DNA of 64,000 nucleotides from Bacteroidota bacterium (GCA_023394415.1 JAEXAR010000009.1:1-64000), one strand, 5' to 3'; counted from the stretch's first letter, positions 8,934 through 17,770 are shown. The notes: generated from the sequence alone by a model not told the origin. Made by a program: numbers and translations.

Positions 8934-9506
8934 TCATTTTTGAGGCGATTTCAACACCCAATCAATAGCTTTCGGGAAGATATCATACTCTACTTGATGA
9001 ACTTTAGTGGCTAAAGTTTCCGCCGTATCCTTTTCATCAACAGGAATTTTTCCCTGCAGAATGATATCTCCCTCATCAATTCCGGAAGTTACAAAATGTA
9101 CCGTAGCACCACTCTCCTTTTCTCCCGCCTCCAAAACAGCATTGTGCACATTCATTCCCCACATTCCGAAACCGCCAAATTTTGGCAGTAAAGAAGGATG
9201 AATATTTATAATTTTACCTTCATATTTCTTACAAAAATCGTCACTTAAAATCGACAGAAATCCTGCAAGCACAATCAAATCAGTATTTTTTGGAAGAATT
9301 TTTTCCAGCTTGTCTGAAAACGATTTGCCACGTTTAATCAGTTCGTTAGTTATTTCTGCATTTTCTGCACGCTCAAGTCCGTAGCACTCTCGATCTGCAA
9401 CCACCAGTGAAATTTTTGCGTTGGCAATTTCACCATTAGCAATTGTATCAATAATACGCTGAAGGTTGGTACCTGAACCAGAGACTAAGACAACAATTTT
9501 CTTCAT
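8934..9506 (-). CDS. purN: Phosphoribosylglycinamide formyltransferase
   Basis: PurN transfers a formyl group from 10-formyl-THF to GAR. The 190-residue protein has the phosphate-binding loop SGSGTNLQ near the N-terminus. The catalytic triad aligns with the Escherichia coli enzyme: N101 and H103 in IINIHPSLLPKF, and D144 in SGIDEGDI. It lies between purM (68 bp upstream) and purH (96 bp downstream), all in one direction. It is intact and of ordinary length. Confidence 0.96.
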   Translation of the reverse strand: MKKIVVLVSGSGTNLQRIIDTIANGEIANAKISLVVADRECYGLERAENAEITNELIKRGKSFSDKLEKILPKNTDLIVLAGFLSILSDDFCKKYEGKIINIHPSLLPKFGGFGMWGMNVHNAVLEAGEKESGATVHFVTSGIDEGDIILQGKIPVDEKDTAETLATKVHQVEYDIFPKAIDWVLKSPQK

Positions 9507-9573
9507 CTTATCAATGTATAATGTAAAACATCAATGAAAATCATCTTACATTTTACTTATACTTTTTAGATTT

Positions 9574-10563
9574 TTATAATAAAATAATTTTTTCTGAACC
9601 TTCTACAATTTCTCCAATTTCATAGGCATCTTCAAGTAAAGAAAGTGCTTTTTCGGCAAGTGATCTATCGACAACTACAACCATTCCGACACCCATATTG
9701 AAAGTACCATGCATTTCCATTCGGTCAATATTTCCTCGCTTCTCAAGTTCAAGCATCACGCTTGGAACTTTTATTTTTTTCTCATTAATGTTGGCACAAA
9801 GTCCATCGGGAATAATCCTCGGGACGTTTTCAATCAATCCTCCTCCTGTGATATGCGCAATACCGCTTATCTCGATATTTTCCATCAGTTTTCGGATGTC
9901 TTGATAATAGAGTTTTGTAGGGATAAGAAGTGTTTCATGGATAGGTTTACCTTCAAATTCCTCGTTAAAATCCGGAAAAATTTTTCTTACAAGAGAAAAT
10001 CCGTTACTGTGGAAACCTGAACTAGGCAAAGCGATGATTTTGTCACCTTTCTTAATTTTCGAACCATCAATTACTTGGTCTTTCTCTACAATACCGACAC
10101 AAAAACCAGCAACATCATAATCACCTGGTTGATACATTCCCGGCATTTCTGCGGTTTCTCCTCCTATTAATGCACATTCGTTGTCTTTACAGGCTTTTAC
10201 CATTCCCATTACAATTTCTGCTGCAACCTCTGCATCCAATTTTCCGCAAGCCAAATAATCGAGGAAAAACAAAGGTTTTGCACCGTGACAAACAATATCA
10301 TTAGCACACATAGCAAAACAATCAATCCCAATAGAATCATAATTTTTAGTATCTAAAGCAACTTTCAGTTTAGTACCAACGCCATCTGTACCAGAAACTA
10401 AAACTGGATTTTTATACCCGCCTATTTCATAAAATGCTCCAAAACTTCCAAGATTATTCAGTACATTTTTGTTGTGGGTTTCTGCTACGGCAGATTTTAT
10501 TTTATCGACGGTTTTGTAGCCTTCTTCTTTGTCTACACCGGCAGATTTATACGTGTTATTCAT
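9574..10563 (-). CDS. purM: Phosphoribosylformylglycinamidine cyclo-ligase (AIR synthetase)
   Basis: PurM closes the imidazole ring to give AIR using ATP. The chosen ATG at 10563 gives 329 residues. An in-frame TTG four codons upstream (10575) is less likely. Recognisable family segments are the N-terminal YKSAGVDKEEGY, the central VSGTDGVGTKLK ATP-binding region, LIGGETAEMPGMY and HITGGGLIENVPRI. It is the first gene of the minus-strand purine block. Its leader contains a terminator-like hairpin (10641-10672) and a tiny ORF upstream of it, which could reflect attenuation or an independent small transcript. Confidence 0.96.
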   Translation of the reverse strand: MNNTYKSAGVDKEEGYKTVDKIKSAVAETHNKNVLNNLGSFGAFYEIGGYKNPVLVSGTDGVGTKLKVALDTKNYDSIGIDCFAMCANDIVCHGAKPLFFLDYLACGKLDAEVAAEIVMGMVKACKDNECALIGGETAEMPGMYQPGDYDVAGFCVGIVEKDQVIDGSKIKKGDKIIALPSSGFHSNGFSLVRKIFPDFNEEFEGKPIHETLLIPTKLYYQDIRKLMENIEISGIAHITGGGLIENVPRIIPDGLCANINEKKIKVPSVMLELEKRGNIDRMEMHGTFNMGVGMVVVVDRSLAEKALSLLEDAYEIGEIVEGSEKIILL

Positions 10564-10640
10564 TTTTTGTTTCAAGTTTCAAGTTTGAGGTTTCTTATTC
10601 ATCTTCGGACTATAGTCTTCCGACTTCTAATTTTTTAAAA

Positions 10641-10672
10641 ACAAAAAGCCGACAATCTTGCAGACGTCGGCT
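10641..10672 (-). terminator. Intrinsic-terminator hairpin upstream of purM
   Basis: On the minus strand AGCCGAC...GTCGGCT is followed by TTTTTG. It lies 78 bp upstream of the purM ATG and a few bases after a 24-codon ORF. It is either the terminator of that small transcript or an attenuator in the purM leader. Confidence 0.6.
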
Positions 10673-10677
10673 CATTA

Positions 10678-10752
10678 CTATTTTGTGGCGCAGTTTCCGT
10701 TTCCAAAATTTTGGAAGGTTTCCTTTTTCGAAAATGGTTTCTGCGTTTTCAT
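10678..10752 (-). CDS. Possible 24-residue ORF followed directly by a terminator
   Basis: ATG at 10752 opens MKTQKPFSKKETFQNFGNGN plus four residues and stops at TAG, five bases before a strong terminator hairpin. It is lysine-rich and hydrophilic with one cysteine. No family is recognised. The perfect 16-bp palindrome TTCCAAAATTTTGGAA lies inside the frame (10700-10715), so conservation could be structural and not coding. It may be an independent small gene or a purM leader peptide. Confidence 0.3.
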   Translation of the reverse strand: MKTQKPFSKKETFQNFGNGNCATK

Positions 10753-10836
10753 TTTTCTTAAAAATTCAGTCTTGCGAAATTAAGAATTTTTAACCACTTG
10801 CGAAAGATGAAATCATCAAATATTAACTTAAAAGCG

Positions 10837-10844
10837 TATTTTTG
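10837..10844 (+). promoter_or_regulatory. -7 box (TATTTTTG) for the DUF808 gene
   Basis: TATTTTTG fits the Bacteroidetes TAnnTTTG -7 consensus and lies 18 bp before the ATG at 10863. No clear -33 TTG is visible at the expected spacing. Confidence 0.5.
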
Positions 10845-10862
10845 TACTTTAAAATTAAAAAT

Positions 10863-11741
10863 ATGGCTTCAGGCTTTTTTGCCATCTTAGACGATATTGC
10901 TGCACTGATGGATGATGTTGCAGTAACCTCAAAAATCGCAACCAAACAAACCGCTGGAATTTTGGGTGACGACCTTGCTGTAAATGCAGAGAAAGCAACC
11001 GGATTTTTATCAAATCGAGAGATTCCTGTATTGATGAAAATTATGAAGGGTTCCTTCATCAATAAACTTATTATTGTTCCTATTGCTTTCCTTTTACAAT
11101 GGCTTTATCCGCCTGCAATTAAGATTATTTTGGTTTTAGGTGGTCTTTATCTTGCATTTGAAGGCGTGGAAAAAATCATTGAATATTTTTTCCACAAAAA
11201 AGAAGAGTCTGGAGAGGAAGTTATTAATGAAATTGAAGCTCCTGGATTAACCGGTGAAGAAGAAGAAAAAGCTAAAGTAAAATCTGCAATTACGACGGAT
11301 TTTATACTTTCTATAGAAATTGTGATTATTGCTTTGGGCACTGTTTTAGATAAAAGTTTAACATTGCAGATCATTACAGTCTCTATTGTATCCATCATTG
11401 CTACAGTAGGCGTTTATGGAATTGTAGCTTTAATCGTGAGAATGGATGATGCTGGTTTCAAACTCATCAAAAAATCGGGAGAGAAAGGAATCTTGAATAT
11501 AATAGGGGAATTTCTTGTAAAAGCTTTACCTTGGGTTATTAAAGGATTAGGCGTGATAGGAACGATTGCTTTAATATTGGTTGCTGGCGGAATTTTCGAT
11601 CACAATATTGATTATCTCCATCATTTGATGCCAAATGTACCTTCTATGCTGAAACAAGCTATCTATGGAGTCGTAGGAGGCTTATTAATGTTGCCTTTGT
11701 TTATGCTGTTTAAAAGAGCCCTTAAATTTGTTAAGAAATAA
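10863..11741 (+). CDS. DUF808 (YedI-like) multi-pass membrane protein
   Basis: This 292-residue protein starts at the ATG opening MASGFFAILDDIAALMDDVA, which is diagnostic of DUF808. Conserved KQTAGILGDDLAVNAEKATG follows. Several membrane helices lie between about residues 65 and 285, interrupted by a charged segment (HKKEESGEEVINEIEAPGL). E. coli YedI belongs to the same family, and its molecular role is not established. An ATG seven codons upstream lies inside the -7 box region and is less credible. The gene stands alone between a promoter and a strong terminator. Confidence 0.9.
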   Translation: MASGFFAILDDIAALMDDVAVTSKIATKQTAGILGDDLAVNAEKATGFLSNREIPVLMKIMKGSFINKLIIVPIAFLLQWLYPPAIKIILVLGGLYLAFEGVEKIIEYFFHKKEESGEEVINEIEAPGLTGEEEEKAKVKSAITTDFILSIEIVIIALGTVLDKSLTLQIITVSIVSIIATVGVYGIVALIVRMDDAGFKLIKKSGEKGILNIIGEFLVKALPWVIKGLGVIGTIALILVAGGIFDHNIDYLHHLMPNVPSMLKQAIYGVVGGLLMLPLFMLFKRALKFVKK

Positions 11742-11756
11742 ATTTTTAAAAAATTA

Positions 11757-11786
11757 AAAGCGTGCATTAATGCACGCTTTTTTTAT
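11757..11786. terminator. Bidirectional terminator
   Basis: The perfect palindrome GCGTGCATTAATGCACGC is flanked by A-rich sequence on the left and T-rich sequence on the right. It lies between the convergent DUF808 and FMN-reductase genes and can serve both. Confidence 0.85.
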
Positions 11787-11812
11787 TGTGTTTTACTTTT
11801 TGCAAAAGTGAA

Positions 11813-12349
11813 CTATGATAAATGAGATTTTACCAATTCAATTTTTTCTTCTAATTCGGATTTCTTCTCTTCATCAATTACTCCTTTTTCCTCCTCAAAA
11901 GTTTCTTTAAATTTTGGCAAAACGAAGTTGGTAATCACATTCGCACCGCTAAAAGGAGCGCGCTTCATAAAAACTTCCGATACATTCTTACCTCCTCCTG
12001 GTCCAGGTGCTGTTGACAACAGAAATATCGGCTTGTCTCCAAAATGCTTTCTATCCTTAATTCTCGATACCCAATCGAACACATTTTTAAATGCTGCAGT
12101 GTATGCCGAATTATATTCAGCCAAAGACATTATAATTAAATCTGAAGCATCAATTTTATCTGCAAACTTCTGTGCTAAAGGATGCACACCTACTTCTTTT
12201 TCTCGATCGCTGCTAAAAAATGGCATTTCATAATCGTTCAAGTCTAAAATTTCTACATCATGATCGTCAAATCTTGAAGCAACATATTCCACTAATTTTT
12301 TATTGATTGAATCGGAAGAAATGCTTCCTGCAAAAGCTAATATTTTCAT
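11813..12349 (-). CDS. NAD(P)H-dependent FMN reductase-family flavoprotein
   Basis: This 178-residue flavodoxin-like protein opens MKILAFAGSISSDSINKKLV, the FMN phosphate-binding loop of the NADPH-dependent FMN reductase family. It also has SLAEYNSAYTAAFKNVFDW and the glycine-rich STAPGPGGGKN. Such enzymes reduce quinones, azo compounds or free flavin in the cytosol; the substrate here is unknown. The C-terminus is a charged helix rich in lysine and glutamate. It lies upstream of the bidirectional terminator. Short tandem repeats follow its 5' end. Confidence 0.88.
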   Translation of the reverse strand: MKILAFAGSISSDSINKKLVEYVASRFDDHDVEILDLNDYEMPFFSSDREKEVGVHPLAQKFADKIDASDLIIMSLAEYNSAYTAAFKNVFDWVSRIKDRKHFGDKPIFLLSTAPGPGGGKNVSEVFMKRAPFSGANVITNFVLPKFKETFEEEKGVIDEEKKSELEEKIELVKSHLS

Positions 12350-12368
12350 AGTTTATGCTTAACTGTTA

Positions 12369-12404
12369 GTTGTGAAGTCGTAAAGTTGTGAAGTTGTAAA
12401 GTTG
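12369..12404. repeat. 16-bp tandem repeat, two copies and a partial third
   Basis: GTTGTGAAGTCGTAAA, then GTTGTGAAGTTGTAAA, then GTTG follow each other with a 16-bp period in the intergenic region upstream of the FMN reductase gene. Confidence 0.7.
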
Positions 12405-12474
12405 CTAAATTTTTCGTTGTCTATTATCTTCTTTCTTGTATGTATTATTTATTTTTGAAAAAATTAAGCTCGAA

Positions 12475-12540
12475 TCTCTAAATTCTATCCTCTAACCTCT
12501 ATTCTCTAAATTCTATCCTCTAACTTCTAATATCTAAATT
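12475..12540. repeat. 28-bp tandem repeat downstream of pirin
   Basis: TCTCTAAATTCTATCCTCTA recurs at 12475 and 12503 (28-bp period), with a degenerate third copy near 12531 reaching into the pirin stop codon. It is low-complexity pyrimidine-rich DNA. Confidence 0.65.
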
Positions 12541-13256
12541 CTCGGCAACTGCATTGGAACTTCCATCAACAGAGTTTCAGAATCTTTAAGGGCTTCAACC
12601 GTAAAATTTTCAGCCTCCCAAATTCCTAATCCATCACGTTCAGACAGTTCTGTATCACCGATTTTTACACTTCCCGAAATTACAAAAACATACACGCCAT
12701 TTCCTTCCTGTTTCAATTGATATGTTTTATTAGTATTTTGCGTAAAATTACCTAAGTGAAACCAAGCATCCTGATGAATCCAACTTCCTTCATCATCCGG
12801 ATTTGGTGATACAATCTGCTGAAAATCGTTTCGTTTAGCATTATCTGATACCTTAATTTGGTCATAACGAGGTTCCACTCCTATTTTATTTGGTATTACC
12901 CAAATTTGAAGTAATGTAACCGGCTCATCTTCTCTTCCGTTAAATTCACTATGCTGTACACCTGTTCCAGCACTCATCACCTGTATTTCCCCTTTTTGGA
13001 TTGCCCCAAAATTTCCCATAGAGTCCTTGTGGTGCAACTCACCACTAAGTGGAATCGTAATAATTTCCATATTGGCATGCGGATGCATCCCAAAGCCCAT
13101 TCCTCCTTGCAAATAATCATCGTTCAAAACACGCAAAGCCCCGAAGTTTACTCTTTCAGGATCGTAATAATTGGCAAAACTGAATGTATGGTTTGCCTTT
13201 AACCAACCGTGGTTCTGATGACCTCGTGTTGCAGCTTTATGCAAGATTGTTTTCAT
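12534..13256 (-). CDS. Pirin-family cupin protein (YhhW-like)
   Basis: This 240-residue bicupin has the pirin N-domain metal ligands in GMHPHANMEIITIPL and the HHKDSMGN and GTGVQHSEFN motifs, three histidines and a glutamate in all. The family opening GHQNHGWLKANHTFSFANYY is intact. E. coli YhhW has quercetin 2,3-dioxygenase activity, but most bacterial pirins have no assigned substrate. The C-terminal cupin half reads SGSVKIGDTELSERDGLGIW. The gene is monocistronic in appearance, and the 28-bp tandem repeats touch its 3' end. Confidence 0.93.
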   Translation of the reverse strand: MKTILHKAATRGHQNHGWLKANHTFSFANYYDPERVNFGALRVLNDDYLQGGMGFGMHPHANMEIITIPLSGELHHKDSMGNFGAIQKGEIQVMSAGTGVQHSEFNGREDEPVTLLQIWVIPNKIGVEPRYDQIKVSDNAKRNDFQQIVSPNPDDEGSWIHQDAWFHLGNFTQNTNKTYQLKQEGNGVYVFVISGSVKIGDTELSERDGLGIWEAENFTVEALKDSETLLMEVPMQLPRI

Positions 13257-13380
13257 AACTTTCTGTTTTAAAATCTAATTTTCAAATTTATAGTGCAAAA
13301 TTATGTTTTGAAGTACATATCTGCATTGATGTAAGTTAATAAAGAATCTTCAAATATTTTCATGAAAAAATTATAACTTA

Positions 13381-13509
13381 AAACTTTCGTGCGAGGGCGA
13401 AGACGGAAATCCCGCAGTGAATGGCGCGAGCGAAGCGAGCGACAATGAACGAGGAATTGCAGGCGTAGACCGACCCCGAAACTTTGCGTGGGCGCGAGCG
13501 AAGCGAGCG
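13381..13509. repeat. GC-rich repeat block with two GCGAGCGAAGCGAGCG units
   Basis: Two copies of the mirror-symmetric 16-mer GCGAGCGAAGCGAGCG lie at 13426-13441 and 13494-13509, each preceded by an AAACTTT(C)G(C)GTG-like segment (13381 and about 13480), so the block is a degenerate ~70-bp direct duplication. It is far richer in GC than its surroundings and directly adjoins the truncated HxlR gene. Confidence 0.7.
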
Positions 13510-13516
13510 TCGAAAA

Positions 13517-13789
13517 ACTGCCGAAGTAATTGGCGGAAAATGGTCTTTGCCAATTATTTTTGCATTAATAAAAGAAACCAAACGTTTTAAAGAATTAGAG
13601 CGGCAGATTTAAGGCATTAATACAAGAATGCTCGTAAAAGAGTTGAAACAATTGGAAGAAAACGGCATCGTGACACGCAAAGTATATGCGCAAGTTCCTC
13701 CCAAAGTAGAATATTCACTTACCGAAAAAGGTATTGCGTTAAAAAAAGTTTTAATAGAAATGAAAAATTGTGGCGATCAGTTTATGTAA
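13517..13789 (+). pseudogene. HxlR-family transcription regulator, truncated and interrupted
   Basis: The plus frame reads KTAEVIGGKWSLPIIFALIK, then ETKRFKELERQI, then a TAA stop, then GINTRMLVKELKQLEENGIV and a wing (PPKVEYSLTEKG). This is the winged-helix of HxlR regulators. The TAA sits where an AAA lysine codon would fit the family. The N-terminal segment normally ahead of the IGGKW motif is replaced by GC-rich repeat DNA. A 53-residue remnant could start at ATG 13628, but it lacks part of the DNA-binding domain. HxlR genes often neighbour and regulate oxidoreductases, so it may once have regulated the adjacent pirin gene. Confidence 0.75.
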
Positions 13790-13835
13790 GCCTAGTATAT
13801 ATTTTAAATTCTATTTTCTATTGTAAAATTTTAAA

Positions 13836-13870
13836 CAAAAAATCCGTCAATTTTGACGGAATTTTTTGTT
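13836..13870. terminator. Bidirectional terminator after the sugar transporter gene
   Basis: AAAAAATCCGTCAATTTTGACGGAATTTTTTG is a stem of about 12 bp with A and T tracts on either side. It lies 15 bp past the transporter stop and can also end the HxlR remnant transcript. Confidence 0.8.
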
Positions 13871-13884
13871 TTTTACTCAATAAA

Positions 13885-15255
13885 CTATGCTTGTTGTGAG
13901 ACATTATTTATCTCATCATCTTTTCCAACTCCTTTCAATGTAAGAGAAATAAGCCCTGCAATAATCATCGCAACACCTCCCACAACTACGTAACCAATCG
14001 CATAGTTTCCGAAAATCCCGTGAACAATTGGTCCTCCAAAAATTCCATTTATAATCTGCGGAAGCACGATGAAAAAGTTAAAAATTCCCATATAAACTCC
14101 CATTTTCTTCAACGGAATTGCATTAATTAGCATTGCATAAGGCATTGCGAGAATACTTGCCCAAGCAAAACCAATCCCAATCATCGGTATCCAAAGTAAT
14201 GATGTATCCTTAATAAAATACAATGAGATCAACCCTAAACCTCCTGCAAATAATGCTAAGGCATGTGTTTGTTTCTTTCCTATTTTTTTTGCCAAAGGAA
14301 TTAATGCAAATGCAAACACGATAGAAAATAAGTTATAATAACCAAATAATTCTCCCACTAAATTTCCCGCGTTGTTGAACTGTTCAGACTTTGCATCATC
14401 CGGTGAAAGCCCAAAATGATGGGTTGCTATGGAACTCGTGGTATAAACCCACATGGTAAACAATGCAAACCACGAAAAGAACTGAACAACACCCAAACTT
14501 TTCATTAAAGAAGGAATATTAGCGAAGTCTTTAAAGATATCGGTCATCCTAGGTTTTACTTCGTCCGGAGTTTCTTCAGAAAAATCGGCAAAATCTTTTG
14601 GGGAATATTCTTTTGTGGTAAGCACCGTGTAAAGAATAGTCAGCAATAGAATTACCGCACCCAAGTAAAATGAATAAATTACTGAATCCGGAACAAAACC
14701 TTCAGGTGCAACATTGGAAACACCAAGCTTCGTTAACCAAGCCGGCATATTAGAACCAATTACGGCTCCAATTCCAATTAGAATGGTTTGAACAGAGAAT
14801 CCAATTGTTCCTTGATTTTTAGGCAACATATCACCTACCAAAGCTCGAAAAGGTTCCATAGCAATGTTAATGGAAGCATCCATCATTGCAAGAAAAAGTA
14901 CCGCAAAAACCAAAACACCACCCGCAAGAAAAACACTTACAGAAGCAGAATTTGGGAGAAATGCCAAACCAATCGCTGTTAAAAGAGCGCCAATTAGAAA
15001 ATATGGTTTACGTCGCCCCCATTTTTCAGACCAAGTATGATCGCCTAAATGTCCAATTATCGGTTGTACAATAAGACCTGTAAATGGTGCTACAAGCCAA
15101 AACCAAGATAAATGATGCACATCTGCACCAAAATTTTGCAGTATTCGGCTCGCATTTCCGTTTTGGAGCCCGAAAGCCATCTGAATTCCTAGGAATCCCA
15201 TACTCATATTGATAATTTGAGGAAGGGAGAGATTGGGTTTTATTCTTTTTGACAT
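13885..15255 (-). CDS. MFS sugar transporter (GPH/SLC45-like), probable maltose or maltodextrin permease
   Basis: This 456-residue inner-membrane protein has about 12 transmembrane helices. Its opening INMSMGFLGIQMAFGLQNGN and the loop PIIGHLGDHTWSEKWGRRKP are typical of the Bacteroidetes sugar MFS group related to sucrose carriers. A second-half loop is LIPLAKKIGKKQTHAL. It is the last gene of the minus-strand starch locus, after GH97 and GH13 enzymes, so import of maltose or short maltodextrins is the natural inference. A strong terminator follows. Confidence 0.85.
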   Translation of the reverse strand: MSKRIKPNLSLPQIINMSMGFLGIQMAFGLQNGNASRILQNFGADVHHLSWFWLVAPFTGLIVQPIIGHLGDHTWSEKWGRRKPYFLIGALLTAIGLAFLPNSASVSVFLAGGVLVFAVLFLAMMDASINIAMEPFRALVGDMLPKNQGTIGFSVQTILIGIGAVIGSNMPAWLTKLGVSNVAPEGFVPDSVIYSFYLGAVILLLTILYTVLTTKEYSPKDFADFSEETPDEVKPRMTDIFKDFANIPSLMKSLGVVQFFSWFALFTMWVYTTSSIATHHFGLSPDDAKSEQFNNAGNLVGELFGYYNLFSIVFAFALIPLAKKIGKKQTHALALFAGGLGLISLYFIKDTSLLWIPMIGIGFAWASILAMPYAMLINAIPLKKMGVYMGIFNFFIVLPQIINGIFGGPIVHGIFGNYAIGYVVVGGVAMIIAGLISLTLKGVGKDDEINNVSQQA

Positions 15256-15340
15256 TTTAAAAATTTGAAGTTTGTATTTTAAAATTATTTGTGCAAGGAT
15301 ACAATTGATTTATCCCAATTGCTTCATTTTGCGAAATTAT

Positions 15341-15862
15341 TTATTGTTTCAATTTTTGTAGTAGTGCGTCTTCAATGGACGATTTTGTTTTGATGACTTC
15401 GTTGGTAACATCATTGGGAATTGTCATTGATAAAACGTATTGTTTGATTTTCCATTTGTCACCAATTTTTTCAAGAACACCGCTTCCTCTGCAGATTTTC
15501 ATCTGGGTATCCAGTAATTCATCAAACCAAGCATATTTCCCGTCTTTACTGAAATATATGTTGCGTTTTAAAGATTTAAAACTCCAAGCTTTTCCTTTGT
15601 CGAAATAAGGTTTTGCAAACGCCATAAATTCTTTTTTATTCCAAATTTCTGTAGCGTCAGTCCCAATGAAAGTGGATTCTTCAGCATATAAGTCAAAATA
15701 ATTTTTGAAATCTGCATTGCCAGCAAAAGTATTTAAATCATCCAAAACTTTACTGATGTTTTTCTTTTGCACATTTTCGTAAAAGCCTTTGTTTTGAGCC
15801 TTTGTGAAAGAAATAGCCAAGAAGAAAAAGCTAAAAATAGAAAAAAGAAAAAATTTTTTCAT
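15341..15862 (-). CDS. Exported NTF2-like (SnoaL-type) protein
   Basis: ATG at 15862 yields a 173-residue protein with signal peptide MKKFFLFSIFSFFFLAISFT; a further upstream start is possible. The body matches the nuclear-transport-factor-2-like fold: FKNYFDLYAEESTFIGTDA, then a tryptophan-containing helix, then YAWFDELLDTQ and the last strand. The family is often a small ligand-binding or enzyme fold, and no specific activity can be read. It sits between the GH13 and transporter genes in the starch locus, all minus strand, so it may be co-expressed. Its role there is unknown. Confidence 0.75.
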   Translation of the reverse strand: MKKFFLFSIFSFFFLAISFTKAQNKGFYENVQKKNISKVLDDLNTFAGNADFKNYFDLYAEESTFIGTDATEIWNKKEFMAFAKPYFDKGKAWSFKSLKRNIYFSKDGKYAWFDELLDTQMKICRGSGVLEKIGDKWKIKQYVLSMTIPNDVTNEVIKTKSSIEDALLQKLKQ

Positions 15863-15904
15863 AATACTATTGAATAACAATTAGTTGAATACGCTTATTT
15901 TGTT

Positions 15905-17758
15905 TCATTTAAGTTCTAAAATTAGTGAAGATTTTGCTGAAACGGTCAATTTATTTTGCGAATTTATCTGATATTCTCTTCCCGAAATGACATCTTTACC
16001 TGAAGAAATATTGTTTAAACGTTCTGAAAAACGGCTTAAGTTAAGAGTTTGTTCCTTTTCATTATTATTAAGAATAACCATTACATTTTCTTTGTCATTA
16101 TAACGAAAATAAACATATACGCTCTCTTTCGGGGCATAATGCATGGTTTTTCCGGTATGGATGACATCTTTTCCCTTTCTCCAGTTCAGTACTTTTTGGG
16201 TAAAATTGTGAAACTCTTTTTGTTCTTTGGTTTGGGTTGAAGGATTGAAAGCATTTTGTTGATCATCTTTCCAACCACCCGGAAAATCCCTTCGGATATC
16301 AGCATCTCCTTTAGATTTTTCGCCTCGCATTCCGATTTCGGAACCGTAATAAATCTGCGGAATTCCACGGATGGTTGAAATTAATGTTAAAGCAAGCTTA
16401 TAAGAATCGGGATTGGCATTAAAAATTTCGTTAAAACGCTCTGTATCATGATTTTCAAAGAAAACTAACATGTTATTGATGTCCGGATAAAGAAAATCGC
16501 TGCCCAAAGCATTATAGATTTTAATCATCCCTTTATCCCAGTTTTCCTGTTCTTTTAGAGCATTTGGAAGATCTGAATATAGTGTGAAATCCATCACAGA
16601 AGGCAGGTTAGAATTATAGCCGTCAAGCTCCGCAATTTTAGAGTCTTTCTGCCAATAAGCAATGTGCGCAGGCTGATACATCCAAGCTTCACCCACAATA
16701 TTGAAGTTAGGGTATTCGTCAGTAATTGCTTTAGCCCATTTTGCCATCGCTTCCTTGTTGTTGTAAGGATATGTATCAACACGTAACCCACCTAACTCTG
16801 CATATTCAATCCACCAAATGGCATTTTGAGTTAAATATTTCAGAACTAATGGATTGCATTGGTTTAAATCCGGCATCGTGGTATCGAACCAACCATTGAG
16901 TGCCTCTTTTTTATCAACTTCTGAAACATTTTTGTCGAATTGAGAAGTGATACGGTAATTTGATCGTTTAAAACCATATTTACCTTCACCATCGGAAAAC
17001 TGATGAATCCAATCTTTGGTTGGCAAATCCTGAATAAGCCAGTGCGAAATACCCCAATGATTAGTTACATAATCCTGAATAAGCATCATTCCTCTTTTTT
17101 TCAGTTCGCGAGAAAGTTCCAAATATTCTTCATTGGTTCCATAACGACCGTCGATTTTATATAAATCTGTTTGAGCGTAGCCGTGATAGGATGTTTGCTT
17201 TTCATTATCCTCATTAGCCGGAGTAAGCCAAAGTGCTGTTACTCCCAAATTCTGCAAATAGTCTAAATTTTTAATGATGCCTCGTAAATCTCCACCGTGT
17301 CTGCCGCTTGGTAATTTACGATTCACTTTTTCAGTGAGATTTGGCTGGGAATCATTACTGTAGTCCCCATTAGCAAATCTGTCTGGCATAATGAGATACA
17401 TGACGTCTTTGGATGAGAATGAATTTCTTTCCGCAGAACCTATATTTCTCTGCTTCAATTCATAGGTGTATGAGTTGATTAATTTTTTTCCGTTTTTAAG
17501 GTTTATTTTGAATTTTGGAATAGTGATTTCAGCTGTATTTACTGTAATAAAAAGGTAGTTCGGATTTTCAACTTTTCTTAATTCTTTGATCTGAATACCA
17601 TCTGAAAGTTCAACAGTGTGATTGGCAATATTTTTCCCGTAAACCAGAATCTGAAGTTCGGGGTTTTTCATTCCTTTCCACCAAAAAGCAGGTTCTACCT
17701 TTTGGATTTGTGCAAAGGAAAGTACGGAAATAAAGAGGAATAGAATTGTTTTTCTCAT
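15905..17758 (-). CDS. GH13 alpha-amylase/neopullulanase-like glycosidase (SusA-type)
   Basis: This 617-residue exported enzyme hydrolyses alpha-1,4 glucans. Signal peptide MRKTILFLFISVLSFAQ leads into an N-terminal immunoglobulin-like domain (about 20-105) as in cyclomaltodextrinases. The catalytic barrel carries D328 in GLRVDTYPY, E357 in IVGEAWMY and D438 in FFENHDTERF. A C-terminal beta domain ends SSLILELK. Next to GH97 and SusCD-type genes it probably acts in the periplasm on imported maltooligosaccharides, as SusA does. A structured repeat and a mirror repeat lie between it and the upstream GH97 gene. Confidence 0.92.
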   Translation of the reverse strand: MRKTILFLFISVLSFAQIQKVEPAFWWKGMKNPELQILVYGKNIANHTVELSDGIQIKELRKVENPNYLFITVNTAEITIPKFKINLKNGKKLINSYTYELKQRNIGSAERNSFSSKDVMYLIMPDRFANGDYSNDSQPNLTEKVNRKLPSGRHGGDLRGIIKNLDYLQNLGVTALWLTPANEDNEKQTSYHGYAQTDLYKIDGRYGTNEEYLELSRELKKRGMMLIQDYVTNHWGISHWLIQDLPTKDWIHQFSDGEGKYGFKRSNYRITSQFDKNVSEVDKKEALNGWFDTTMPDLNQCNPLVLKYLTQNAIWWIEYAELGGLRVDTYPYNNKEAMAKWAKAITDEYPNFNIVGEAWMYQPAHIAYWQKDSKIAELDGYNSNLPSVMDFTLYSDLPNALKEQENWDKGMIKIYNALGSDFLYPDINNMLVFFENHDTERFNEIFNANPDSYKLALTLISTIRGIPQIYYGSEIGMRGEKSKGDADIRRDFPGGWKDDQQNAFNPSTQTKEQKEFHNFTQKVLNWRKGKDVIHTGKTMHYAPKESVYVYFRYNDKENVMVILNNNEKEQTLNLSRFSERLNNISSGKDVISGREYQINSQNKLTVSAKSSLILELK

Positions 17759-17770
17759 TTTATGGGTGGC

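Noticed and set aside
13371..13581. Two short arginine-rich minus-strand frames
   Set aside because: They result from the GC-rich repeat block and have no start context or conservation signal.
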